Positions 8,826 through 18,358 of a DNA stretch of 64,000 nt are shown piece after piece; position 1 is the stretch's first letter, and every line of letters begins with the position of its first letter. The position numbers and the translations under genes were made by a program. The notes beneath the pieces were generated by a model. That model saw nothing but the letters and a program-made list of their open reading frames with translations, ran no database searches and had not been told where the DNA came from. This DNA is from Sphingopyxis sp. YF1 (GTDB lineage Bacteria > Pseudomonadota > Alphaproteobacteria > Sphingomonadales > Sphingomonadaceae), in contig NZ_CP033204.1 in the NCBI RefSeq assembly GCF_022701295.1, positions 248,001 through 312,000 on the forward strand, in the 5' to 3' direction.

Positions 8826-8892
8826 ACTTGGGCATGATGCGAATTTTACGCGCGCTGCTTTGGAGGGCCCCGGGTCGCGGCGATGATCGCGT

Positions 8893-9168
8893 TCAGGGCA
8901 CCGCCGCGCGCGCGGCGACCCGCGCGCGCCATACGCTCCACAGCGTGAACAGCCCCATCGCGGCCCAGATCACGTTGAGCACTGCGGAGGGCAGCGCGCC
9001 ATTATACCCCGAATTGATGATGAAGCCGCCTGCGCCGACGACGTTCATCCACTGGTAGAGATAGCCGCGCGCTTCGAGCTTGCCGAGCGAGAGCAGGACA
9101 TAGGCGGCGAGGATGATCGCGGCGGCGGCCCAGCCGATGACCTCGATCGCGATGGAAAAGGGCGCCAT
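8893..9168 (-). CDS. Small CBU_0592-like membrane protein
   Basis: A 91-residue protein with three hydrophobic segments (about residues 6-25, 40-55 and 58-80). The pattern IGWAAAAIILAAYVLLSLGKLE, LYQWMNVVGAGGFIINSGYNGALPSAVLNVIWAAMG (in parts) matches small inner-membrane proteins of the CBU_0592 type, whose role is unknown. The ATG at 9168 was chosen because the upstream 24 residues of the longer frame are Arg-rich, low-complexity and unlike the family. It lies downstream of the L7/L12-like gene on the same strand with a 22-base gap. Confidence 0.75.
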   Translation of the reverse strand: MAPFSIAIEVIGWAAAAIILAAYVLLSLGKLEARGYLYQWMNVVGAGGFIINSGYNGALPSAVLNVIWAAMGLFTLWSVWRARVAARAAVP

Positions 9169-9190
9169 CCGGTGGGTTCGCTGCCGGCCG

Positions 9191-9496
9191 TCAGCGCATC
9201 TGGCGTTCGAGCGCCTCGACCGCGTCCTTCGCCTCGGCAAGGCCCAGTCCGGTGCGTTCGCGCATGCGCTTGATCGCCTCGATCTTGCGATTCTGGCGGA
9301 TCAGGTCGCGGATCTCGTCGTCGTCGATATGCGCGTCGCCGACGCGGGCCATCGGGGGCGGTGCAGGCGGACGCGGGGCCGCGCGCGGGGGCGGCGCGGT
9401 GAGGTCGCGCCGGTCCTCGCGCCTCTTGCGGAGCAGGAAGAGCGTCAGCGCGACCCCGATCAGCAGGCCGAGGACGAAGGGGATCAAGGCGCCCAT
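9191..9496 (-). CDS. Membrane-anchored protein with L7/L12 C-terminal-like domain
   Basis: A 101-residue protein. Residues 3-22 form one transmembrane helix (ALIPFVLGLLIGVALTLFLL), followed by a Pro/Arg-rich linker and a C-terminal ~45-residue segment. There, IRQNRKIEAIKRMRERTGLGL and AEAKDAVEALE match the C-terminal domain of ribosomal protein L7/L12, which recruits translation GTPases. In this membrane context it is not the ribosomal protein. Such fusions are annotated as L7/L12-like or hypothetical, and the function is unknown. It is 15 bases downstream of the aconitase gene on the same strand. Confidence 0.8.
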   Translation of the reverse strand: MGALIPFVLGLLIGVALTLFLLRKRREDRRDLTAPPPRAAPRPPAPPPMARVGDAHIDDDEIRDLIRQNRKIEAIKRMRERTGLGLAEAKDAVEALERQMR

Positions 9497-9511
9497 CGTC
9501 CCCGCCTTTCC

Positions 9512-12184
<2,673 letters not shown>

Positions 12185-12629
12185 AGACTTGCAGTCCCCT
12201 GTTGGGCGCGGCGGGGAAATGACGCCCGAAGCCCGATCGGGAGAGCGGGGCAAACGGGAGTCGCGCGCGCGGTTTTTGTTGGGGACGCCTTACGCCGGGG
12301 CGGGGGAATTGCAAGGGGGTGGGGGAGGTTCGTTCGCGCAGAGGCGGCGCGGAGATGGCGAGGGTGCGAAGATTTTTTCGCGCAAAGCCACGAAGCCACA
12401 AAGGGGTGTGGCTTTCTCCTATTCGTCACCCGGGACTTGATCCGGGGTCCAGCTTTTCGACGTTGCTGAGTTGGGCCCGGAATCAAGTGCTTGAGCTGAA
12501 TGAAGGCTGGAAATTGTCGCCGGTCGCCAAGTTGTGTCGAGCAAGGGGTGTTTTTTAGTCCCAGCTGTATGGCCGTATGCCCTTGTAGATGGCGCCGATA
12601 TTCGACACAGGTGTCGATGGAGGGGCGAG
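12185..12629. other. Gene-free gap with repeat arms, left edge of an accessory cassette
   Basis: This 445-base stretch holds the acnA leader and then repeat-like sequence. AAGCCACA (12393-12400) faces TGTGGCTT (12407-12414) across a 6-base loop, within a CGCAAAGCCACGAAGCCAC stretch of an interspersed type. From about 12427 comes a palindromic unit of the form CCCGGGACTTGATCCGGGG, also found at 14803-15037 on the far side of the ATPase gene. Base composition becomes visibly richer in A and T from about 12560, so the cassette boundary probably lies between 12455 and 12560. I see no gene here. Confidence 0.6.
12602..12617. promoter_or_regulatory. 16-bp palindrome directly upstream of the ATPase RBS
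   Basis: TCGACAC (12602-12608) and GTGTCGA (12611-12617) form a perfect 7-base inverted repeat with a 2-base spacer. It ends one base before the GGAGGGG ribosome-binding stretch of the ATPase gene. The position suits a repressor operator. No regulator is encoded next to it, so the binding protein is unknown. Confidence 0.5.
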
Positions 12630-14207
12630 ATGTCATACGCGTATTCACAATTGGACAAGCGGAACCTTAGATGGTTCGCGAATGACTATACGCGCCAGTC
12701 ACTTAGTAAGGTCCATCTTGTTTTTGGTAAAATGAGGGGGCTTAGTGCGTTTGAGATGGATTTTAAATATCCAATTACAGCAATTGCTGGCACAAATGGT
12801 TCTGGAAAGTCAACTATACTAGCTATAGCTGCTTGTGCATTCCATAATGGATCAGATGGATTTAGGCTGCCAGGCAGGGTTCAGTCGTATTATACTTTTA
12901 GTGACTTTTTTATCCAATCTATTGGCGAGGTGGGGCCGCAAGGTGTCGCAATTGCGTACAGCATCCGACATGACCGATGGAAGAGCGGCGTTCCGAGGGA
13001 GGGGCTGCAAGTTCGAAAGAAGAAGCAGGGGGGGAAATGGAACAACTATGATAAGCGTGTTAAGCGCACAGTGATATATCATGGTGTTCAGAGAGTGGTT
13101 CCATATTATGAACGATCCGCTCACAAGTCATATAGAACATACTTTAAGCCAAATGATTTGGATGTTTCTGTAAGGGAGAAGATTGCAAGCATAGCTGGAA
13201 GAATACTGGGGAAAAAGTATTCTGATTTTGAGCATCTTGAACACTCAAGATACTCTCTTCCCAGGGTGAAGTCTGGAGATCTCGCTTATTCTGGTTTCAA
13301 TATGGGGGCCGGAGAAAGTGCTGTTTTGGAAATTCTTTCGACAATATTCTCTTCTGGAAGTGGAAGTCTAATAATTATTGATGAGATTGAGCTTGGCCTT
13401 CACGAATTGGCTCAGGTTCGTCTTGTGAAGGAATTAAAAGAGCTATGCTTAGAGATGAAGTGTCAAATAATATGCACGACTCATGCCTATGAGGTGCTCG
13501 CTGCTCTGCCTCCTGAGGCGCGAATCTTTGTTGAGCCAATAGGAGGGAAAACGAACGTTCTCCCTGAAATATCAGCGGATTACGCTTGCGGTCGGATGGG
13601 GCGTAGTGGTTCCGAAGAGATAGATATATTTGTGGAAGATGAGGTTGCGATGGCAATGGTCCAAGCGAGTATGGACCAAAGTTTGAGAGGGCGTACTCGG
13701 CTAATGGAAATTGGCTCCTATTCAAGCTTGAAGCGTCTGATGGCTGCGCGATACATGGAAAACCGGCGCCGTTGTCTTTGCATAATGGACGGTGACCAGC
13801 GCAGCGGGAAAGTCGGAATCGCGGGTGATGTCGCTGATATGTGTGACGGAAAATTCTCAACCCAAAGCGAAGCTATTCGCGAATGGGTGGCGGCACGTTT
13901 GTCATTTTTACCCGGTGACGAATGGCCAGAAAAATGGCTATTTGAAAAAGCGATATCCCTATGCAGTCAAGATGAAGGCTGGGAGCAATCACCGGCCGAC
14001 GTTTGGGGCGTTCCAAATGCGGCGTCGCTCCGCGAGATGTTCGAGCAATGCTTGGCTGCTGGAAAGCACTGTGAGTTTCCTGCTCTGGCAGAGGTGTTAA
14101 CGTTACCCGAAGAGAACGTTAGGCGAGAACTCATTTCCGCGCTTAGAGTAAGTCTTCCAGACGATTTCAACAAAATTGCCGAATTCGTGGCCGGTGCTAT
14201 GGCTTGA
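12630..14207 (+). CDS. OLD-like AAA/ABC ATPase with TOPRIM-like C-terminus (putative defence protein)
   Basis: A 525-residue protein in AT-rich sequence unlike its neighbours. Walker A is GTNGSGKST (54-62), an ABC-type signature is MGAGES (225-230), Walker B is LIIIDE (247-252), and a switch His follows in CTTHAYE (H285). After the ATPase comes EIDIFVEDEVAMAMV (E336) and CLCIMDGDQRS (D387xD389), which fit the Glu and DxD of a TOPRIM nuclease centre. The architecture is that of overcoming-lysogenization-defect (OLD) family nucleases, several of which act in phage defence. A strong AGGGG precedes the ATG. It stands alone: no partner gene, its 3' end abuts a truncated parE, and repeats flank the patch. 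A defence role is inferred from architecture and context. An uncharacterised SMC-like ATPase is the alternative. Confidence 0.8.
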   Translation: MSYAYSQLDKRNLRWFANDYTRQSLSKVHLVFGKMRGLSAFEMDFKYPITAIAGTNGSGKSTILAIAACAFHNGSDGFRLPGRVQSYYTFSDFFIQSIGEVGPQGVAIAYSIRHDRWKSGVPREGLQVRKKKQGGKWNNYDKRVKRTVIYHGVQRVVPYYERSAHKSYRTYFKPNDLDVSVREKIASIAGRILGKKYSDFEHLEHSRYSLPRVKSGDLAYSGFNMGAGESAVLEILSTIFSSGSGSLIIIDEIELGLHELAQVRLVKELKELCLEMKCQIICTTHAYEVLAALPPEARIFVEPIGGKTNVLPEISADYACGRMGRSGSEEIDIFVEDEVAMAMVQASMDQSLRGRTRLMEIGSYSSLKRLMAARYMENRRRCLCIMDGDQRSGKVGIAGDVADMCDGKFSTQSEAIREWVAARLSFLPGDEWPEKWLFEKAISLCSQDEGWEQSPADVWGVPNAASLREMFEQCLAAGKHCEFPALAEVLTLPEENVRRELISALRVSLPDDFNKIAEFVAGAMA

Positions 14208-14474
14208 TGGGGCGACGAAATCATAGGCCGGAACTACGACGGCAAGTGCAATAGCCGTCCGCCCCGGAAAGTTCAGCGTGCGGACGCCCGGCGCGAGGTC
14301 GTCGCGCGGGGTGCCGCGGTTCGGGTAGGTGGCGAGGTCGGCCGCGTGGGCTTCGATGGCGCTGGTGTAGGCGAAGGCGGTGTCGGGATCGGCGCGGTCG
14401 GCGATCCAGTCGTAGAGGCGGTAGAGGTCGTCGGTGGCGGTCTGGCGCCAGACGACCCGGACGCTTGCCGTCAA
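14103..14474 (-). pseudogene. ParE/RelE-family toxin with replaced C-terminus
   Basis: The first ~79 residues match ParE toxins (VWRQTATDDLYRLYDWIADR, then TYPNRGTPRDDLAPGVRTLNF). The family's usual last 15-20 residues (a final strand with a GG[RQ]D-like ending) are missing. Instead the frame runs on through about 14237 into antisense of the ATPase gene, giving a foreign tail up to the stop at 14103. I read this as a toxin gene whose 3' end was removed when the ATPase cassette arrived. Whether the chimera is still toxic cannot be told. Its start overlaps the parD antitoxin stop by 4 bases, as in intact parDE operons. Confidence 0.7.
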
Positions 14475-14743
14475 GCGCCTTTGCCCGTCCGTTTGGCGTG
14501 GCGGGCGGCAAGGCCGCTGCGGACCTCTTCGGCGGGCTGGACGGGGCGGGGGTCGGCGAGGGCTTCGGCGACGCGGGCCTTGAGCAGTTCGTCGAGCAGC
14601 GCTTCCTCGCGGTCGAGCGCGCGCAGACCGGCGCGGACGACTTCGCTGACCGAGGCGTAGCGCCCCGATTTGACGCGATCCTGCGCGGCGGCGGTGAGCG
14701 GGCCGAGGGTGACGGTGACGGGCTTTTCGGCGCGCGATGCCAT
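14471..14743 (-). CDS. ParD/CopG-family antitoxin
   Basis: A 90-residue type II antitoxin. The N-terminus PVTVTLGPL...AAAQDRVKSGRYASVSEVVRAGLRALDREEA (in parts) is a ribbon-helix-helix DNA-binding domain. The C-terminal acidic/basic part (LLDELLKARVAEALADPR) is the toxin-wrapping segment. It would repress its own operon and neutralise the adjacent ParE. It appears intact even though its toxin partner is altered, so it may persist as a repressor or be decaying. Confidence 0.88.
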   Translation of the reverse strand: MASRAEKPVTVTLGPLTAAAQDRVKSGRYASVSEVVRAGLRALDREEALLDELLKARVAEALADPRPVQPAEEVRSGLAARHAKRTGKGA

Positions 14744-15303
14744 GGCGGGTTCTCCTATGACAATGTCATATCATGGGGCGGAAGGGGTGGTCAATGTCGG
14801 CTTCGTCACCCCGGACTTGATCGGCGTTTATCCCGCTCGCATCCGTATGGCGTCATTGCGAGCGAAGCGAAGCAATCTCCAGCTATCGCTCTGCCTTGCC
14901 GATGGCTGGAGATTGCTTCGTCGCTCCGCTCCTCGCAATGACGATAAAGGAGCCACGGATGCCAAGGGGATAAATGCCGACTTGATCCGGGGTCCATTAC
15001 GCCGCCACAGCCTGGACCCCGGATCAAGTCCGGGGTGACGGAACAGGGAAAATTTCGCTTTCCTAAATTGTCCAAATAGGTTCAAAATTCTTCCGATTCG
15101 TTCCGGGTGATTCGGGAGATGGGGTTATGGGGCGTAAGGCGGCGCGGGGCTCGCGGGGGGAAGCGGTTGTGGTTTCGGGCGGTGGTGAGGGGCGCAACAG
15201 GCCCTCCCGTGGTCGGAGCCACGGGGCTCCGACCACCCCCTCCCGCCTGCGGGAGGGGAGTAACGATGGCGCGGCCGTTTGCGCGCGGGACGCCAATCCC
15301 TTG
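14744..15303. repeat. Array of four palindromic repeat elements
   Basis: A 560-base gene-free stretch made of nested hairpins. (1) A half unit GTCACCCCGGACTTGATC lies near 14806. (2) A long imperfect inverted repeat spans 14851-14943, with arms of CATTGCGAGCG...GCAATCTCCAGC type. (3) An 18-base perfect inverted repeat, GACTTGATCCGGGGTCCA (14979-14996) with its complement at 15013-15030, has a 16-base loop. (4) Two tandem perfect hairpins follow: GTGGTCGGAGCC 15209-15220 with 15225-15236, then CCCCTCCCGC 15237-15246 with 15249-15258. I see no coding gene here; candidate start codons lead to no plausible protein. Confidence 0.85.
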
Positions 15304-15993
15304 ATGCCCGGCCTGCGTATTCGCGAGGACGGGTGGACGGCGGCGCGGACGCGGGTGTTCTTGGCCACGCTGACGCAGACGGGGTGCGTCGCCGATGCGG
15401 CGCGGATCGCGGGGGTCAGCACGACATCGGTCAATCGCTCGCGCGCGCTGTTCCCGCGCTTCGATGCGGCGTGCGCCGAGGCGCTGGCGAAGGCGCTGCG
15501 CGGGCTGGAGGCGGTCGCCTATCAGCGCGCGGTCGAGGGGCGCGAGACGATCATCTATCGCGGCGGCAAGGAGTTTGAGCGGCGGGTGACGCCGTCGGAC
15601 AATCTGTTGCGGCTGCTGATCAAGCGCGGCGACCTGTCGGGCGCGCTGGGACGGGTGATGACCCCCGCCGAGGCCGCGGCGTTCGTGCTGCCCGAGGCGG
15701 TGCGGCACCGTTTCATCGACCGCGCCGAATTTGAAAGCGGGATCGTGTTCGACGACGGGGTCAAGCAGCAGCGCCGCATCGTCACGCAGCAGGAGGTCGA
15801 CGCGATCCTGATCCAGCGCATCAACCTGGTGCGGCGGCGGCGCGCGATGCGGCGGAACGAGCCCGAGCGGCCGCGCTGCCCCGCGTGCGGCGGCCCCGCG
15901 CCGCCGACCGAGACCGAACTCGACGAAGCCTGGGCGGCCGAAGCGCCGCTGCGCGCCGCACTGCCCGCGCCCGCCGGGGACGACGCCGGCTGA
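15304..15993 (+). CDS. HTH-bearing protein, terminase small-subunit-like N-terminus
   Basis: A 229-residue protein of unknown function. The N-terminal TAARTRVFLATLTQTGCVADAARIAGVSTTSVNRSR region (quoted only in its outline) is a helix-turn-helix of the type seen in phage terminase small subunits and some regulators. The middle has RETIIYRGGKEFERRVTPSDNLL-like and FIDRAEFESGIVFDDGVKQQRR segments. A CPACGGPAPP motif near the C-terminus is half of a possible metal site. There is no large terminase or other phage gene nearby, so this is probably a domesticated or independent DNA-binding protein. The ATG at 15304 precedes the first structured segment; the upstream frame runs through repeat hairpins and is unlikely to be translated. 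Confidence 0.6.
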   Translation: MPGLRIREDGWTAARTRVFLATLTQTGCVADAARIAGVSTTSVNRSRALFPRFDAACAEALAKALRGLEAVAYQRAVEGRETIIYRGGKEFERRVTPSDNLLRLLIKRGDLSGALGRVMTPAEAAAFVLPEAVRHRFIDRAEFESGIVFDDGVKQQRRIVTQQEVDAILIQRINLVRRRRAMRRNEPERPRCPACGGPAPPTETELDEAWAAEAPLRAALPAPAGDDAG

Positions 15994-16015
15994 TCTCGCG
16001 CCGGCGCCGCGGCGC

Positions 16016-16342
16016 TCAGCGCCCGACGGTCAGCGTCCCGGTCATGCCCGGATGATAGACGCAGTAGAAGGCGATGCGCCCCGCGCGTTTGAGTATCGTC
16101 CGGCCGCTCTTGCCCGGGGGCAGGTCGACGTTGAAGCTGCGGTCGCGCGCGGTCGCGGTGTGGCGGAACATGTCCCGGTTGACCCACAGGATCGTGTCGC
16201 CGACGCGCGCGCCGGGCGGCACCGCGCCGAACTTCATCTGGTCGATCACCACATTGTAGACTTTGGGCGCGGGCGCGGGGGCCGCGCCGCCGATCAGCGG
16301 CGCGGCGGCCAGCGCGGCGGCGGCGAGCAGCGCCCGGGTCAC
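16016..16342 (-). CDS. Small periplasmic cupredoxin
   Basis: A 108-residue secreted blue-copper-type protein. A signal peptide (TRALLAAAALAAAPLIGGAAP after the start residue, quoted here in outline) precedes a single cupredoxin domain. Type 1 copper ligands are in place: a His in DMFRHTAT, then the Cys-His-Met set in FYCVYHPGMTGTL. It could carry electrons in the periplasm or buffer copper. The start is a GTG overlapping the upstream DUF4142 gene stop by 4 bases (GTGA). The two proteins are therefore made together. Confidence 0.87.
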   Translation of the reverse strand: MTRALLAAAALAAAPLIGGAAPAPAPKVYNVVIDQMKFGAVPPGARVGDTILWVNRDMFRHTATARDRSFNVDLPPGKSGRTILKRAGRIAFYCVYHPGMTGTLTVGR

Positions 16343-16866
16343 TTGAGGCTCGCGGCCAGATGTTCGGCGTGCGCCTGATGCTCGCTGAACAGCGTCAGCC
16401 CGGTTTCGAGCAGCGCTTTCAGCTCGCCGTTGGTCGCCGACGGGATCAGCAGGTCGCGCAGCGCGTCGTTGACCGTGCGATGATAGGCGACCTCGTTCGC
16501 GACATAGGCGCGGTCGAAGGCGGCGCCGTCGAGCCCCGCGAGTTCGGCGTGTTTCTGCGCCGCCTGCGCCGACAGCGCGCTGCTCGTCGCATTCGCCTGC
16601 GGCGTCACGCCGAGCCGCGCGACCAGCGCCAGCGCCTTGTCGTTCACCGCGGCATGATCGCGCACCATCGCCTCGGCAAAGCTGCGCACCGCGGGGTTGT
16701 GCGACCTGGCGAGCGCCTGCTTGCCCGCGTCGACGTCGATTTGCCCTGCGGTGTAGGCGACATGCGCGATCTGCGCGTCGTCGGGCTTGGCGGCTTCGTG
16801 CGCCGATAGCGGCGCGCTGATGATCAGCGCGGTCGCCGCGCCGAACCACAGGATCGTCTTGAGCAT
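16339..16866 (-). CDS. DUF4142 ferritin-like periplasmic protein
   Basis: A protein of ~175 residues with a signal peptide (LKTILWFGAATALIISAPLSAH) and a four-helix DUF4142 region: DDAQIAHVAYTAGQIDVDAG, SFAEAMVRDHAAVNDKALAL and FDRAYVANEVAYHRTVND are the conserved helices. DUF4142 proteins are ferritin-like bundles of unknown activity, often linked with envelope stress. Two ATGs lie at 16869 and 16866; GGAG is 4 bases from the first and 7 from the second, so I chose the second. It is transcribed with the cupredoxin and divergently from folE and the sigma factor. Confidence 0.82.
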   Translation of the reverse strand: MLKTILWFGAATALIISAPLSAHEAAKPDDAQIAHVAYTAGQIDVDAGKQALARSHNPAVRSFAEAMVRDHAAVNDKALALVARLGVTPQANATSSALSAQAAQKHAELAGLDGAAFDRAYVANEVAYHRTVNDALRDLLIPSATNGELKALLETGLTLFSEHQAHAEHLAASLK

Positions 16867-16979
16867 CATATATCTCCTTTGTGTCGTTGCGCCCCCTTGG
16901 ATGGCGCCGCGGCAAAAAGGTGCCCGGGAACCTGCGGCGCGGCGCGGCATCCAATGCACGCCCCATGCAGGAGACGCCC

Positions 16980-17648
16980 ATGTCCATGTACGACCTCGCC
17001 CCCGAACCCGCCGCGAACGCCCCCGACGCGACCGCCTTTGCCGGGGCCGCGCGGCCGCGCCCCGGCGCGGCCGAGATCGAGGCGGCGGTGCGCACGCTGA
17101 TCGCGGCGGCGGGCGACGACCCGGGGCGCGAGGGGCTGCTCGAAACCCCGGCGCGCGTGGCGCGCGCGTGGCGCGAATGGTTCGCGGGCTATGCGGTCGA
17201 TCCCGGCGGCCTGCTCCGCCGCACCTTCGGCGAGGCGGCGGGCTATGACGACACCGTGCTGCTCCGCTCGATCCCGCTCGTGTCGACGTGCGAACATCAT
17301 CTTGCGCCGATCACGGGGGTGGCGCATCTTGCCTATCGCCCCCGCGACCGGGTGGTCGGGATTTCGAAACTGTCGCGGCTGGTCGACGCCTATGCGCGGC
17401 GCCTGCAGCTTCAGGAACGGCTGACGCGCCAGATCGCCGCCGCGCTCGACGCGGCGTTGCAGCCGCGCGGCGTCGCGGTGATCATCGAGGCGCGGCACGG
17501 CTGCATGTCGTCGCGCGGGGTCAGGCAGCACGGCGTGTCGATGGTGACGCGGTGCTGGCTGGGCGAATTTGGCGACGATGCGGGGCTGCGCCGCGAATTG
17601 CTGGACGCGCTGCCGCGCCGCGGCGGGGATCGGGGGCTGGACGCATGA
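16980..17648 (+). CDS. folE: GTP cyclohydrolase I
   Basis: A 222-residue FolE1 enzyme converting GTP to 7,8-dihydroneopterin triphosphate, the first step to folate and other pterins. Zinc ligands are visible in STCEHHLAPI (Cys and His) and HGCMSSRG (Cys). The RPRDRVVGISKLSRLVDAYARRLQ block (in outline) is the conserved substrate region. The ATG at 16980 was chosen because GCAGGAG sits 6 bases upstream; an ATG at 16965 lies before that site and has none of its own. Its stop overlaps the start of a sigma factor gene (ATGA), an unusual partner for a folate enzyme. Confidence 0.93.
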   Translation: MSMYDLAPEPAANAPDATAFAGAARPRPGAAEIEAAVRTLIAAAGDDPGREGLLETPARVARAWREWFAGYAVDPGGLLRRTFGEAAGYDDTVLLRSIPLVSTCEHHLAPITGVAHLAYRPRDRVVGISKLSRLVDAYARRLQLQERLTRQIAAALDAALQPRGVAVIIEARHGCMSSRGVRQHGVSMVTRCWLGEFGDDAGLRRELLDALPRRGGDRGLDA

Positions 17649-18331
17649 CGACGCAGGCATCGATCGACCCCGCCGGACTGTCCGACCTCGAACTCGCGGC
17701 GCGGATCGCGGCGCGCGATCGCGCGGCGGCGCGCGTCGTCACCGAACGCAACAACCAGCGGCTGTTCCGCGCCGCGTGGAGCGTGCTGCGCGAGCGCGAG
17801 GAGGCCGAGGATGTCGTGCAGAGCACCTATATGCGCGGCTTTGCGGCGATCGGCAGCTTTGCCGGGCGCTCGTCGCTGTCGACCTGGCTGACGCGGATCG
17901 CGATCAACGAGGCGCTGGGCCGCGCGCGGGCGCGCGAGCGGCGGCGGCGGCGCTTCGACGCGGCGTCGGTCGCCGACCTCAACGACTATCGCGAGCGGCT
18001 GATGCGCGGATCGATGGCGGGCGGAAAGCCCGACGCCGAGCTCGCGCGCGGCCAGATCCGCGCGACGCTCGAGGCCGCGATCGCCCAGCTGCCGTCCGAA
18101 TTCCGCACCGCCTTCGTGCTGCGCGAGGTCGAAGGCCTGTCGGTCGACGAAACCGCGGCGCTGCTGGGCATCGCGCCGGCGACGGTCAAGACGCGCTGCC
18201 TGCGCGCGCGGCGGCGGTTGCAGCAGCTGCTGGCGCCCGAACTCCGCTCGGCGCTGAGCGGCAGCTTTCCGTTCGCGGGCGCCGATTGCCACGCGCTGAC
18301 CGCGCGCGTGCTCGCCGGCTGGTGCGGCTGA
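17645..18331 (+). CDS. ECF-type sigma-70 family RNA polymerase sigma factor
   Basis: A 228-residue sigma factor. Region 2 is LFRAAWSVLREREEAEDVVQSTYMRGFAAIGSF (in outline; the EDVVQ-type motif is clear), and region 4 is LPSEFRTAFVLREVEGLSVDETAALLGIAPATVKTRCLRARR (in outline), with the expected helix-turn-helix. It should redirect RNA polymerase to a small stress regulon. No anti-sigma gene is adjacent, and the C-terminus has extra residues with a Cys (ADCHALTARVLAGWCG), which might sense redox state or metal; that is inference. It is coupled to folE by a 4-base overlap and lies opposite the cupredoxin/DUF4142 pair, which could be its target. Confidence 0.88.
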   Translation: MTTQASIDPAGLSDLELAARIAARDRAAARVVTERNNQRLFRAAWSVLREREEAEDVVQSTYMRGFAAIGSFAGRSSLSTWLTRIAINEALGRARARERRRRRFDAASVADLNDYRERLMRGSMAGGKPDAELARGQIRATLEAAIAQLPSEFRTAFVLREVEGLSVDETAALLGIAPATVKTRCLRARRRLQQLLAPELRSALSGSFPFAGADCHALTARVLAGWCG

Positions 18332-18358
18332 CCGCGTCGGAGGCGTTGGCCGCGGGTC

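Noticed and set aside
14744..15303. CRISPR array
   Set aside because: The repeats are of several different kinds, not regularly spaced, and no cas gene is present.
15304..15993. Reading the HTH protein as evidence of a prophage
   Set aside because: There is no large terminase, portal, capsid, integrase or attachment repeat within reach.
16926..16932. GGGAACC upstream of folE as an ECF -35 element
   Set aside because: No matching -10 at the proper spacing could be seen; the motif alone is too common in GC-rich DNA.
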